Part shown: piece after piece, positions 8,192-16,071 of the stretch
How positions within the stretch are numbered: position 1 is the first letter of the stretch
How the letters are laid out: each line of letters begins with the position of its first letter
From: Planctomycetota bacterium
GTDB lineage: Bacteria > Planctomycetota > Phycisphaerae > UBA1845 > Fen-1342
Direction: 5' to 3'
Assembly (NCBI GenBank): GCA_018814045.1
Contig: JAHJAR010000147.1
Span: 1 to 35,496, forward strand
DNA length: 35,496 bases
The notes under the pieces: generated by a model
Databases searched by the model: none
Told to the model about the DNA's origin: nothing
What the model saw: the letters and a program-made list of their open reading frames with translations, nothing else
Translations under genes and position numbers: made by a program

Positions 8192-9703
8192 CTACTTCTC
8201 GCGCGGCTTGACGTAGCGCTCCTGGTAATGCCGGTCGATCTGCCGCCCGATACGCGTGAAGACCGATCGCGGCAGTTGATGACCTGCCCCGGGGATCATC
8301 TCGATGCGCGCGTCGCTGCCCAGCTTCTTCAGCGAATCGTCCAACAGTCGTACAGCTTCATCGAGGAAGAACGTATCCGCCGCCCCGCAGTAGATGTGCA
8401 GCTTTCCAGCCAACTGGGGCCCGAGCGTCTCCCACTTTGACTCCAGTATGTGCCGAATGTCGTATTTGCGCCAGGCGGTGGCAACCTCGGCGTCGATCAC
8501 GCCGGTCTGCGGGTCGCACAGAGGTACGACCTTCCCGTCGGCGGCGCGCGGACCGAAGACCGCTGCAAACGAGTAGAGCTGCCCGCCGCGGCCGGTGACG
8601 GCTTCCATGCGAGCCATGGATCTGATGCTGCGTTTGGCGAACGGGCCGTCGCGGCCGACCGGGCGGTCGGTGCCGTCGCGCGCCGTGAACACGTTCTCGC
8701 CGGGGGCGTACACGTCGAGCCCGCAGAAAGCTCGAAAATCGACCGGATCGGGAGAAGTTGACCAGACGCCACCGAACACGTCCGGGTAGCTGATCTGCAG
8801 CCACAGGCTGCTCCAGCCGCCCGACGAATGGCCGTTGAGGTAGCGGGCGTCGGCGTGCGCGATCAGCCGGTGGGCCTCTTCCAGGTGCGGGATCAGCTCG
8901 CGGACCAGGGCCTGCCCCCAGGGCCCATTGTTGGCCGAGTCGGCGAAGACGTGGTGCCCGGTCGGACAGACCGGGTCGAGGAAGACGATCACCAGATCCG
9001 ACCCGGGGGCTCTGAACGAGAACCAATCCAGGTAGCGGCCGGCCTCGGCGACCGTGCCGCCGAAGCCGGGGATCAGGTACAGCGTCGGGAATCGCCGCTG
9101 CGGCTCGTTCGCGTAGCCGGGCGGCAGATCGACCAGGGCCCGTAAGTACACGTCCTGGCGATAGAAACGGCTGAGCAGCGTGCTGCGCAACTTGACGTAC
9201 TTGCGGTCGTGGGTGTCCTCGAGCTCTGGCTGCGGCAGGCGCTGCGTGATTCGCAGGCCGACCGTGGGCGGCGCGCCCGGATCGTGCTCGAAAACAACCA
9301 CCGTGCTGAAACCGTTGCCCGGGGCCTGCAAGACGTCGTTGGACCAGCGGTTCAGCACCAGCACGGCCTGGGCGGAGTACGAACCGGCCGGCAAATCTGC
9401 GAGGCGGCAGGGGTAGCCGACGGCCTTGTCTGCGTCAAACTTCAGCGTCTCGCCCGGTTGCCAGCGCTCTACCTCCTGGGCGAAGAACGGCTCATCGGAC
9501 AACCAGCGCGGGACGCCCAATGGCGTCTGTCCGCCCCCGGCCGCGAGCAGCACGAAGACGCGGCCGGCATAGGGTTTGTCGTGGATGTCGGCCGCACAGG
9601 TGATCTCGAACTGCGGCGCTTGCTGCGCGAGAACGTGCGTCGCCTGAACCAGCGCGGACGCCAGGGCAATCCAGAGTCGCTGCTGTGAGCGTGATCGGGC
9701 CAT
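8192..9703 (-). CDS. Secreted esterase-family alpha/beta hydrolase (PF00756-like)
   Basis: The 503-residue exported hydrolase starts with a signal peptide (residues ~1-27, ending VLAQQA). An N-terminal beta-rich part (~30-160) precedes the alpha/beta-hydrolase domain. The serine nucleophile is in LNGHSSGGWSSLW (Ser293), the likely acid in YCGAADTFFLDEA (Asp443) and the histidine in IPGAGHQLPRS (His475). The strand FPTLYLIPGFGG at ~205-216 supplies the oxyanion region. This arrangement fits the esterase D / feruloyl-esterase / antigen-85-like family. The substrate is likely an ester of a polymer or small acyl compound outside the cytoplasm, but cannot be named. The ATG at 9703 has GGAG nine bases upstream. 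It is transcribed alone and divergently from mqnD. Confidence 0.88.
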   Translation of the reverse strand: MARSRSQQRLWIALASALVQATHVLAQQAPQFEITCAADIHDKPYAGRVFVLLAAGGGQTPLGVPRWLSDEPFFAQEVERWQPGETLKFDADKAVGYPCRLADLPAGSYSAQAVLVLNRWSNDVLQAPGNGFSTVVVFEHDPGAPPTVGLRITQRLPQPELEDTHDRKYVKLRSTLLSRFYRQDVYLRALVDLPPGYANEPQRRFPTLYLIPGFGGTVAEAGRYLDWFSFRAPGSDLVIVFLDPVCPTGHHVFADSANNGPWGQALVRELIPHLEEAHRLIAHADARYLNGHSSGGWSSLWLQISYPDVFGGVWSTSPDPVDFRAFCGLDVYAPGENVFTARDGTDRPVGRDGPFAKRSIRSMARMEAVTGRGGQLYSFAAVFGPRAADGKVVPLCDPQTGVIDAEVATAWRKYDIRHILESKWETLGPQLAGKLHIYCGAADTFFLDEAVRLLDDSLKKLGSDARIEMIPGAGHQLPRSVFTRIGRQIDRHYQERYVKPREK

Positions 9704-10073
9704 CAGCGAGTCTCCAAACCAAGAAACAGCGCAGCGCTAGCAGGTTTCGCCGTTCAGGATCGCAAGCCCGCGCATCATCCGAGCGTACGGGCCAGGCCCG
9801 GTTTCGGCAAGAAAGAGACGCTCGTCGGAATTCCACGGAATGCGGGAGCGATAGATCGGGACGTGTGACAAGGCCGGCGTCGACCTGCCCCGCGGCGCTG
9901 CGTGGCCTCGTCACGACGTCGCTTCCTCACTCTACCCGCACATTTGCGGAGAGCCCAAAAAGGTCCGCCCCTTGCTTGAGCATCACCCGCCGCGCTGCCA
10001 TAGTCCGCAGAGCGTCGCCGCGCCGAGATGCGGCCGGCAGTTGGCGCGCGGCGCGTTCCTGCAGGAGTTGAGT
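9704..10073. other. Divergent intergenic region between esterase and mqnD
   Basis: This 370-base gap must hold the promoters of both flanking genes. Apart from the mqnD promoter candidate at 9976-10004, I see no repeat, RNA or coding frame that I can support. Confidence 0.4.
9976..10004 (+). promoter_or_regulatory. Candidate promoter of mqnD
   Basis: TTGAGC (9976-9981) and CATAGT (9999-10004) are separated by 17 bases and lie 69 bases before the mqnD ATG. The -35 match is good and the -10 match is moderate. Confidence 0.35.
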
Positions 10074-10907
10074 ATGCTGATTCGATTGGCGCACAGCCCG
10101 GACCCGGACGATGCGTTCATGTTCTACGGCCTCTCGTGCGGCGCGGTTGACGCGGGGCCATACCAGTTCGAGCACATCCTGGCGGACATTCAGACGCTGA
10201 ACGAGCGCGCCATGCGCGGGGAGTACGAAGTCACCGCGATCAGCATCCACGCGTATCCCCACGTGCGCCACAAATACGCCCTTACCGCCTGTGGCAGCAG
10301 CATGGGTGACAACTACGGGCCCATGCTCGTGACCCGCGCACCGCGCGCGTTAGAGGAGTTGAAAGGGTGCACGATCGCGGTGCCAGGCCTGATGACAACG
10401 GCCTATCTGACGCTGCAACTGCTGCTGGGGCCAGACGCCTTCGACGCCCGGGTGGTAATGTTCGACGAGATCCCGGACGCCGTGGCCCGGGGTGAGGTGG
10501 ACGCGGGGCTGCTGATCCACGAAGGACAACTGACCTATTCCGCCCACGGACTGCACCTGGTCGTCGATCTGGGACAGTGGTGGATGCAGCGCACCGGCCT
10601 GCCTCTGCCGCTGGGGGGGAACACGGTCCGGCGCGACCTCGGCCAGGAGGTCGGCCGCCGTATCACGGGCATAATCCGGCAGAGCATCCAATACGGCCTC
10701 GCCCATCGGTCCGTAGCCGTGCAGCACGCGCTGCAATACGGCCGAGGTCTGGACACGCAGCTAGCCGATCGCTTCGTGGGCATGTATGTCAACAAGTGGA
10801 CCATCGACTACGGACCAGAGGGCCGCGCCGCCGTGCAGCGCCTCTTGAGCGACGCGTTCGCGGCGGGGCTGGTCCCCGACCCGGGGGAGATCGACTTCGT
10901 CGCCTGA
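10074..10907 (+). CDS. mqnD: 1,4-dihydroxy-6-naphthoate synthase (futalosine pathway, MqnD)
   Basis: MqnD converts cyclic dehypoxanthinyl futalosine to 1,4-dihydroxy-6-naphthoate in the futalosine route to menaquinone. The 277-residue protein has the periplasmic-binding-protein-like fold of the MqnA/MqnD family. Its N-terminus LAHSPDPDDAFMFYGL is the MqnD hallmark (S-P-x-P-D/N-D). ITAIS-like EVTAISIHAYPHV and a lysine-poor GCTIAVPGLMTTAYLTLQLLL segment follow, then VDAGLLIHEGQLTY and GLPLPLGGNTVRRDL, all typical. The ATG at 10074 has AGGAG seven bases upstream; the frame extends further upstream without homology. It is followed after 108 bases by an MTA-phosphorylase-like gene. No mqnA, mqnB, mqnC or mqnE is present in the window. 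Confidence 0.93.
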   Translation: MLIRLAHSPDPDDAFMFYGLSCGAVDAGPYQFEHILADIQTLNERAMRGEYEVTAISIHAYPHVRHKYALTACGSSMGDNYGPMLVTRAPRALEELKGCTIAVPGLMTTAYLTLQLLLGPDAFDARVVMFDEIPDAVARGEVDAGLLIHEGQLTYSAHGLHLVVDLGQWWMQRTGLPLPLGGNTVRRDLGQEVGRRITGIIRQSIQYGLAHRSVAVQHALQYGRGLDTQLADRFVGMYVNKWTIDYGPEGRAAVQRLLSDAFAAGLVPDPGEIDFVA

Positions 10908-10956
10908 GCGCCGCGTGACGTCCGCGCGGCCCTCGTATCCCGCCGGCTGGCTGCCC

Positions 10957-10962
10957 TATAAT
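10957..10962 (+). promoter_or_regulatory. -10 element upstream of mtnP
   Basis: A perfect TATAAT lies 54 bases before the ATG of the phosphorylase gene, in otherwise GC-rich sequence. No good -35 box is found 17 bases upstream (GC-rich CGTATC). It suggests that the phosphorylase and recJ can be transcribed separately from mqnD. Confidence 0.5.
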
Positions 10963-11015
10963 CTCCCACGGTTCGGTCTTTGCTCGACCGTGCCGCACTA
11001 CAGGAGGAGGCACAT

Positions 11016-11915
11016 ATGATTGGATTGATCGGCGGCACGGGGTTGGGCGAAGCGCTGATGGGCGACAGTCGCGGGACAGAGCACGTCATCGACACACCTT
11101 TTGGCATGCCCAGCAGCGCGATCCACGTGGTCGAATGGAATGGAATCGAGCTGGCCCTGCTGGCCCGACACGGCGAAGGGCACACGCTCAACCCCTCGCA
11201 GGTGCCGTACCGGGCGAACATCTACGCCCTCAAGAAGCTGGGGGTGACCCACATCATCGCGAGTGGTGCGGTGGGCTCGTTGCGCGATCAGATCAAGCCG
11301 CGTGACCTGATGCTGTGTCACCAGGTCATCGACAAAACGCACCGCCGCATCCCGACGTTCTACGATGTGGGTCTGGCCGCGCACGTGGAGTTCGCGCAGC
11401 CATACTGCCCGCAGTTGCGCGCCCTGCTGGAGGCGGCGGCGTCCAAGGTGAATGCTACGGTGCACACGCGCGGCGTCTACGTGTGCATGGAGGGGCCCGC
11501 CTTCAGCACGCAGGCGGAGTCCACCATGCACCGCGCCTGGGGGGCGGACGTCATCGGCATGACCACGATGCCCGAGGCGAAGCTCGCCCGCGAGGCGGAG
11601 ATGTGCTATGCCTTGATCGCCCTGGCGACCGACTACGATTGCTGGCGCGGGCACGAGCCCGGGACGAGCAAGCAGGCTTTGCTCAACGAGATCATTGGCA
11701 ACCTGCGTGAGGCCACGGCCAACGCTGTGGCCCTGATGCGGGCTGGCATCGACACCTTCGCCGAGAATCCGCCGGAACCGTGCGCCTGCCATACCGCGCT
11801 CGATCTGGCGGTGTGGTCGGATCACGAGAAGCTGACCGAGGACGTGCGGCGGCACTACGATCCGCTCCTGAACCGCTACGTTGAGGCCGCCAGAGCAGCG
11901 CAGAAGGCCACGTAG
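11016..11915 (+). CDS. mtnP: S-methyl-5'-thioadenosine phosphorylase-like purine nucleoside phosphorylase
   Basis: Family members split 5'-methylthioadenosine (or related nucleosides) with phosphate to free adenine, feeding methionine salvage. The 299-residue protein shows the phosphate-binding start IGLIGGTGLGEAL, then THIIASGAVGSLRDQIKPRDL, YVCMEGPAFSTQAEST, GADVIGMTTMPEAKLARE and LIALATDYDCWRG. The paired acids in ATDYDCW match the adenine-recognising Asp residues of MTA phosphorylases rather than the guanine-type site of PNP. The ATG at 11016 has a strong AGGAGGAGG five bases upstream. Its place right after mqnD is notable, because the aminofutalosine variant of that pathway needs an enzyme that removes adenine. 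recJ follows 38 bases after the stop. Confidence 0.93.
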   Translation: MIGLIGGTGLGEALMGDSRGTEHVIDTPFGMPSSAIHVVEWNGIELALLARHGEGHTLNPSQVPYRANIYALKKLGVTHIIASGAVGSLRDQIKPRDLMLCHQVIDKTHRRIPTFYDVGLAAHVEFAQPYCPQLRALLEAAASKVNATVHTRGVYVCMEGPAFSTQAESTMHRAWGADVIGMTTMPEAKLAREAEMCYALIALATDYDCWRGHEPGTSKQALLNEIIGNLREATANAVALMRAGIDTFAENPPEPCACHTALDLAVWSDHEKLTEDVRRHYDPLLNRYVEAARAAQKAT

Positions 11916-11943
11916 ACGGTCATACGCGGCGGCGAAGAAGCAC

Positions 11944-11956
11944 GGAGGTCCCCATT
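11944..11956 (+). promoter_or_regulatory. SD and probable ATT start of recJ
   Basis: GGAGG at 11944-11948 is followed by TCCCC and ATT at 11954-11956. No ATG, GTG or TTG in the recJ frame occurs between the mtnP stop (11915) and 12053, although the encoded peptide between them is RecJ-like. The SD spacing (5 bases) and the protein similarity together point to ATT initiation. Confidence 0.6.
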
Positions 11957-13714
11957 ACCTCACGTACGACCAGGCACGTCGAACGCGACTGGGTCATCGC
12001 ATCCCCCCAGCCCGAGCGTGAGCGCCTGGCCCGCGAGGCCAATATCGCGCCGTTGCTGGCACAGGTGATGCTCAACCGAGATGTGCGTAGCGCGGCCGAC
12101 GTGCGGCGTTTCCTGGGGCCCGAATTCAGCGAGCTACTGCCGCCGGAGCGCCTGCCCAACGCCGTGGCCGCCGGGCGGCGGCTGGCCGCGGCGGCCCGCT
12201 CCGGACAGAAGATCGTCATCTACGGCGACTACGATGTGGACGGCATCACCGCGACGGCCATTCTGTGGCAGGGGCTCAAGCTGGCCGGCGCGAACGTCAG
12301 TTTCTACATACCGAGCCGCTTGGATGAGGGCTACGGGCTCAACGCCGAAGCGCTCGAGGCCATCGCAGCCGAGGGCGGCGAGGTGGTCGTGACCGTGGAC
12401 TGTGGCATCACTGCCCTGGAAGAAGCGCAGCGCGCCCGGCAACTCGGGCTCGAGTTAATCATCACCGACCATCATCAACCGCGCGAGACCTTACCCGCCG
12501 CCAACCTGATTGTGCACCCGACCATCGGCGATGACCCGGCCGCGAACCGGGACCTGTGTGGGGCGGCGGTCGCGCTGAAGATCGCCTGGGCCCTGGCACA
12601 GACCATCTGCGGTGAGAGCCGCGTCGATTCGGCCTACCGGGATTACCTGCTCGATGCGACGGCCCTGGCCGCGCTGGGCCTGGTGGCCGACGTCGTGCCG
12701 CTGACCGGCGAGAACCGCGTCATCGCCAGCTATGGTCTGCGGCAGTTGTGTCACACGAAGAACATTGGCTTGCAGGCCCTGATCGAAGTATCCGGGCTGG
12801 CCGGCAAGCGCAAGTACGATGACTACGACGTGGGCTTCAGGTTGGCCCCGCGTCTGAACGCCGTCGGCCGCCTGGGACACGCGCGCCTGGCCGTGGAGCT
12901 ATTCACGCGTGCCGACGCCGACCGGGCGCGCGAGATCGCCAGCATGCTCGATAGCCAAAACCGGCAGCGCCAGAGTGTGGAGCGGGCGATACTCAAACAA
13001 GCCGAGGAGCTCGTCGTGGAAGGCGGCTTCGATCGCGACAATTGCCATGGGATCGTGCTCGCCAGCCCGGACTGGCATGCCGGTGTGATCGGCATTGTCG
13101 CCGCGCGCCTCGTCGAGCGTTTTGGCCGCCCGACGGTATTGATCGCCCTCAAGGAGGGGGAGGGGCAGGGGTCGGGCCGCAGTGTGCGGCATTTTCCCTT
13201 GCACGAAGTGCTTCAGGCTTGCGAACGGCATCTGGTCAGCTTCGGGGGCCACGCCATGGCGGTCGGACTCAGAATCCGCGCCGACCAGGTCGCCGGCTTT
13301 ACCGATGCTTTTGTGGCCGAGGCCGGGCGCCGTCTGACGCCGCGCGACCTGCGTCCGCGGTTGGAACTCGACGATGAAGTCACGCTGGCCGCACTGACTA
13401 CCGCGGTGGTCGATCTGCTCGAACGTATGGCACCGTTCGGGCCGGGCAACCCGCGGCCGCGGCTGGCGACCACCCCGGTCGAACTCGTGGATGCCCCGCG
13501 CGTGGTGGGGCGCGACGGTAACCACCTGCAATTCACCGTGCGCCAGGGGCGCGACCATCGCAAGGCCATCGCGTTCGGCCGCGGCGAAGACGCGGTGGAG
13601 CTCGCGGACCATCGGCGCCTGCGTCTGGCTTTCGAACCGATCATCAACGAGTGGAACGGTCGGCGGAGCGTGGAGCTCAAGGTCCTCGACTGGAAATGGG
13701 CCGACGCGGAGTGA
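11954..13714 (+). CDS. recJ: Single-stranded-DNA-specific exonuclease RecJ
   Basis: RecJ degrades single-stranded DNA 5' to 3' in recombination and mismatch or base-excision repair. DHH motifs are complete: IYGDYDVDGITAT (Asp92, Asp94, Asp96), VVTVDCGI, IITDHHQPRE (Asp172-His173-His174) and the CGAAVALKIAW segment. The DHHA1 part has GSGRSVRHFPLHEVL and SFGGHAMAVGLRI, and a C-terminal OB-like domain follows. The first conventional start (TTG 12053) would remove the usual RecJ N-terminus. Translating upstream gives VERDWVIASPQPERERLA and then NIAPLLAQVML, which matches the family pattern 'W...(e)...l....i.pl.a..L..R'. I therefore place the start at ATT 11954, giving 586 residues, the normal size. 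It is probably co-transcribed with mtnP. Confidence 0.93.
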   Translation: MTSRTTRHVERDWVIASPQPERERLAREANIAPLLAQVMLNRDVRSAADVRRFLGPEFSELLPPERLPNAVAAGRRLAAAARSGQKIVIYGDYDVDGITATAILWQGLKLAGANVSFYIPSRLDEGYGLNAEALEAIAAEGGEVVVTVDCGITALEEAQRARQLGLELIITDHHQPRETLPAANLIVHPTIGDDPAANRDLCGAAVALKIAWALAQTICGESRVDSAYRDYLLDATALAALGLVADVVPLTGENRVIASYGLRQLCHTKNIGLQALIEVSGLAGKRKYDDYDVGFRLAPRLNAVGRLGHARLAVELFTRADADRAREIASMLDSQNRQRQSVERAILKQAEELVVEGGFDRDNCHGIVLASPDWHAGVIGIVAARLVERFGRPTVLIALKEGEGQGSGRSVRHFPLHEVLQACERHLVSFGGHAMAVGLRIRADQVAGFTDAFVAEAGRRLTPRDLRPRLELDDEVTLAALTTAVVDLLERMAPFGPGNPRPRLATTPVELVDAPRVVGRDGNHLQFTVRQGRDHRKAIAFGRGEDAVELADHRRLRLAFEPIINEWNGRRSVELKVLDWKWADAE

Positions 13715-13881
13715 TCCGCAACCTGGTTGCCGCGGCCGGACCGCGCGCCGGCGTTGGCTTCCTCCCATGAGCATATCGCGAACACGCATCAGGGCCCCGT
13801 CGGGTCGATAATGTTGGCGATAACACGGCCGCACGTGGTTCGCAGCGGCGTTGAAATCTCCGGCGGCGTCGCAAATCAGGG

Positions 13882-13910
13882 TTGGTTTCACCGGGGCGGG
13901 GACGTATGCT
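13882..13910 (+). promoter_or_regulatory. Candidate promoter of the subtilase gene
   Basis: TTGGTT (13882-13887) and TATGCT (13905-13910) are separated by 17 bases, 57 bases before the ATG. Both hexamers match four of six consensus positions. Confidence 0.4.
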
Positions 13911-13967
13911 AGAACGAAGTGTCCGCACGCGGGAAATTCGCTGTTTTTCCAACAGGAGGTTGCTGAG

Positions 13968-15665
13968 ATGGGTAGTGGCAAATACTTGGTTGCCGGCGTC
14001 CTGGCCAGCCTGATGCTGTTGTCGGTGCCGCTGGCGGCGCTGGCCGACAGTCCACAGATGGCTGATTCCAACAAACTGCGGGGTGAATTGGCCGAGGTCG
14101 TGGCCAAGGCGCGGCCAGACCAGCTAATACCTGTTTCGATCGTCATGTGCGAGCAAGCGGCGCCCGCTGCGATCCAACAGGCCAGTCGGCTCGCCACGCG
14201 CGCGGCGCGGCGCGAGGCGGTCGGGCAGATTCTGAAGAGCGTCGCCGAGCGGTCACAACACGAAGTGCTGGGAGTGCTACGGGCCGGGCAGGCCAGCGGC
14301 ACCGTGGGGCGCAAACTGCGCCCACTCTGGATTCACAATCTGGTGGCGGCCAGTGTTACGCCGGAAACGGCCAAGACTCTCGCCGCCCGGGCAGATGTGG
14401 CTTACCTGAACTACGACAAGCCGGTCAGCGACGTGTTTCCCGTCGAGCCGAGCAGCGGACGCACCGCGTCCGGACGCGCCATCGAGTGTGGCGTGGACTT
14501 GATGAACGCGCCCCGCGTCTGGAGCGAGCTGGGCATTACCGGCAACGGCGTCGTGGTGGGCGTGATCGATACCGGTTGCACCTACACGCACCCCGATCTG
14601 ATCAACCAAGTCTGGACCAACCCCGGCGAGACGCCCGGCAATGGCATCGATGACGACTACAACGGCTTCGTCGATGATGTCCACGGCTGGAATTTCGAGG
14701 GTGATAACAACGACCTGACCGACTTCAACAGCCACGGCACTCACGTCACTGGTACGGTGGCCGGCGACGGTACCAACGGCCAGACGACTGGCATGGCACC
14801 CGATTGCGCCTTCATGATCCTGAAGTTCTGGAACAGCTTCTCGGGCGAGTCGACCGTCTGGAACGCCATGCAGTATGGGGCCGACAACGGCGCGGACGTT
14901 CTGACCGCCAGTCTCGGCTGGCCGCACATGTTCAGCCCCGATCGGCCGGTTTGGCGCGGTATCTGTGAAAACACTATCGCCATGGGTGTCGTCGTGGTCT
15001 ATGCCGCCGGCAACGAGGGCAGCAGCTACCCGCCGTACGACAACGTCCGGACTCCCGGCGACGTCCCCGACGTCATCACGATCGGTGCCTGCAATTGCAG
15101 CGACGACTTGGCCGACTTCAGCAGCCGCGGACCATCGACCTGGCAGGATGTCCCGCCGTACTACGACTGGCCCTACCCTCCCGGCAAGGTCAAGCCCAGT
15201 GTCACCGCGCCTGGTGTGGATACGCTTTCGACGTCGAACGACGGCTCGGGTTACGGCACCAAGAGCGGTACGTCGATGGCCACGCCCCACGTGGCCGGCG
15301 CGATTGCGTTGATACTCGAAGCCGATCCGAATCTCGATCATTTCGGCGTCAAGCAGATCCTGATGGATACGGCCGTCGACTACGGCGTCCCAGGGTTTGA
15401 TAACGAGTGGGGTATGGGGCGGGTCGATGCGTATGAGGCGGTCGTGGCCGCCATGCAGAGCTACGAGTTGGGCGACCTGAACTGCGACGGGTTGATCGAC
15501 GGCTTCGACATCGACCACTTTGTCCAGGTCCTGGCGGACTGGGACGCATACATCGCTGATCACGACGGCGATCCTTTTCCGCCGTGCGATCCGTGGTTGG
15601 GTGACCTGAACCAGGATGGCCGCGTGGACGGCTTCGACATTGAGCCGTTCGTCGAACTGCTGTAG
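13968..15665 (+). CDS. Secreted subtilisin-like serine protease with dockerin-like C-terminus
   Basis: This is an exported S8 peptidase of 565 residues. The signal peptide is residues 1-27 (ends PLAALADS). A prodomain-like region runs over residues ~30-165, with HNLVAASVTPETAKTLAAR and VAYLNYDKPV resembling the inhibitor-I9 fold that contacts the active site. The catalytic domain carries VIDTGCTYTHPDL (Asp201), NSHGTHVTGTVAGDG (His256), VYAAGNEGSS (oxyanion Asn) and GTSMATPHVAGAIALIL (Ser436). From residue ~499 two EF-hand-like dockerin repeats follow: GDLNCDGLIDGFDID and GDLNQDGRVDGFDIE. In anaerobic cellulolytic bacteria such modules bind cohesins; in planctomycete-type proteins their partner is generally unknown. 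The ATG at 13968 has AGGAGG eight bases upstream. The complete triad implies an active protease. Confidence 0.95.
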   Translation: MGSGKYLVAGVLASLMLLSVPLAALADSPQMADSNKLRGELAEVVAKARPDQLIPVSIVMCEQAAPAAIQQASRLATRAARREAVGQILKSVAERSQHEVLGVLRAGQASGTVGRKLRPLWIHNLVAASVTPETAKTLAARADVAYLNYDKPVSDVFPVEPSSGRTASGRAIECGVDLMNAPRVWSELGITGNGVVVGVIDTGCTYTHPDLINQVWTNPGETPGNGIDDDYNGFVDDVHGWNFEGDNNDLTDFNSHGTHVTGTVAGDGTNGQTTGMAPDCAFMILKFWNSFSGESTVWNAMQYGADNGADVLTASLGWPHMFSPDRPVWRGICENTIAMGVVVVYAAGNEGSSYPPYDNVRTPGDVPDVITIGACNCSDDLADFSSRGPSTWQDVPPYYDWPYPPGKVKPSVTAPGVDTLSTSNDGSGYGTKSGTSMATPHVAGAIALILEADPNLDHFGVKQILMDTAVDYGVPGFDNEWGMGRVDAYEAVVAAMQSYELGDLNCDGLIDGFDIDHFVQVLADWDAYIADHDGDPFPPCDPWLGDLNQDGRVDGFDIEPFVELL

Positions 15666-15703
15666 AGCGGCTCAGTAGCGAAGCGACGCTCGGGCTGCGG
15701 CCA

Positions 15704-15754
15704 AGCGTAGCGTCGGGGCGCCACGGGAATCGTGTGATGTCCAGACGCTACGCT
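15704..15754. repeat. Perfect 11-bp inverted repeat
   Basis: AGCGTAGCGTC at 15704-15714 is exactly complementary to GACGCTACGCT at 15744-15754, with a 29-base loop. It lies 39 bases after the protease stop. There is no T tract, so it is either a weak terminator or part of a dispersed palindromic repeat. Confidence 0.6.
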
Positions 15755-15912
15755 GCGCCGCGCACGAGCGCGGGAGTGGGCGTGCCTGGCAGGGCCGATA
15801 TTCAGGCTTCGATCCCTGCTGGATCACGGCGCGCGTAGCGCGGCCGCAAGCGGTTCCGAGAACATCCGTGCGCGGCGTAACCCCACGTGCGGCATGTGCA
15901 GCGGACGCGGAG

Positions 15913-15941
15913 TTGACTCTACTTCGACGTCCTCGTATCAT
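15913..15941 (+). promoter_or_regulatory. Promoter of the repeat-protein gene
   Basis: TTGACT (15913-15918) and TATCAT (15936-15941), spaced by exactly 17 bases, each match five of six consensus positions of a housekeeping sigma-70 promoter. This is the best-matching promoter noted in the window. Confidence 0.65.
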
Positions 15942-16071
15942 GGATTAGTCAGGCTGTGCGCCCCGCGCGCTGACCAAGGTTCTACTGCGCCCGGTCTCAC
16001 CACGGAACGGAGGAGTGGTGCGATTGCGAGGCCAGATGCTTCACTTACGACACCGTTAGGAGGGAAGTTGC

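Larger units (their letters stand above)
15666..16071. other. Intergenic region upstream of the repeat protein
   Basis: A 406-base gap. It contains an 11-bp inverted repeat at 15704-15754 and a good promoter at 15913-15941, listed separately. An AGGAGG sits eight bases before the next ATG. The leader between promoter and ATG is about 125 bases and has no obvious riboswitch. Short CGCGCGTAG and CAAGCGGTT strings near 15832-15857 faintly recall the dispersed element at 29777 and may be a decayed copy. Confidence 0.4.

Noticed and set aside
12899..14314. A 471-codon minus-strand frame opposite recJ and the subtilase.
   Set aside because: It crosses two well-supported plus-strand genes and reads as Arg/Pro/Ala-rich shadow sequence.
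14277..15563. A 428-codon minus-strand frame opposite the subtilase.
   Set aside because: It is the complement of the protease domain with catalytic triad, and its V/D/G-rich composition is typical of antisense frames in GC-rich DNA.
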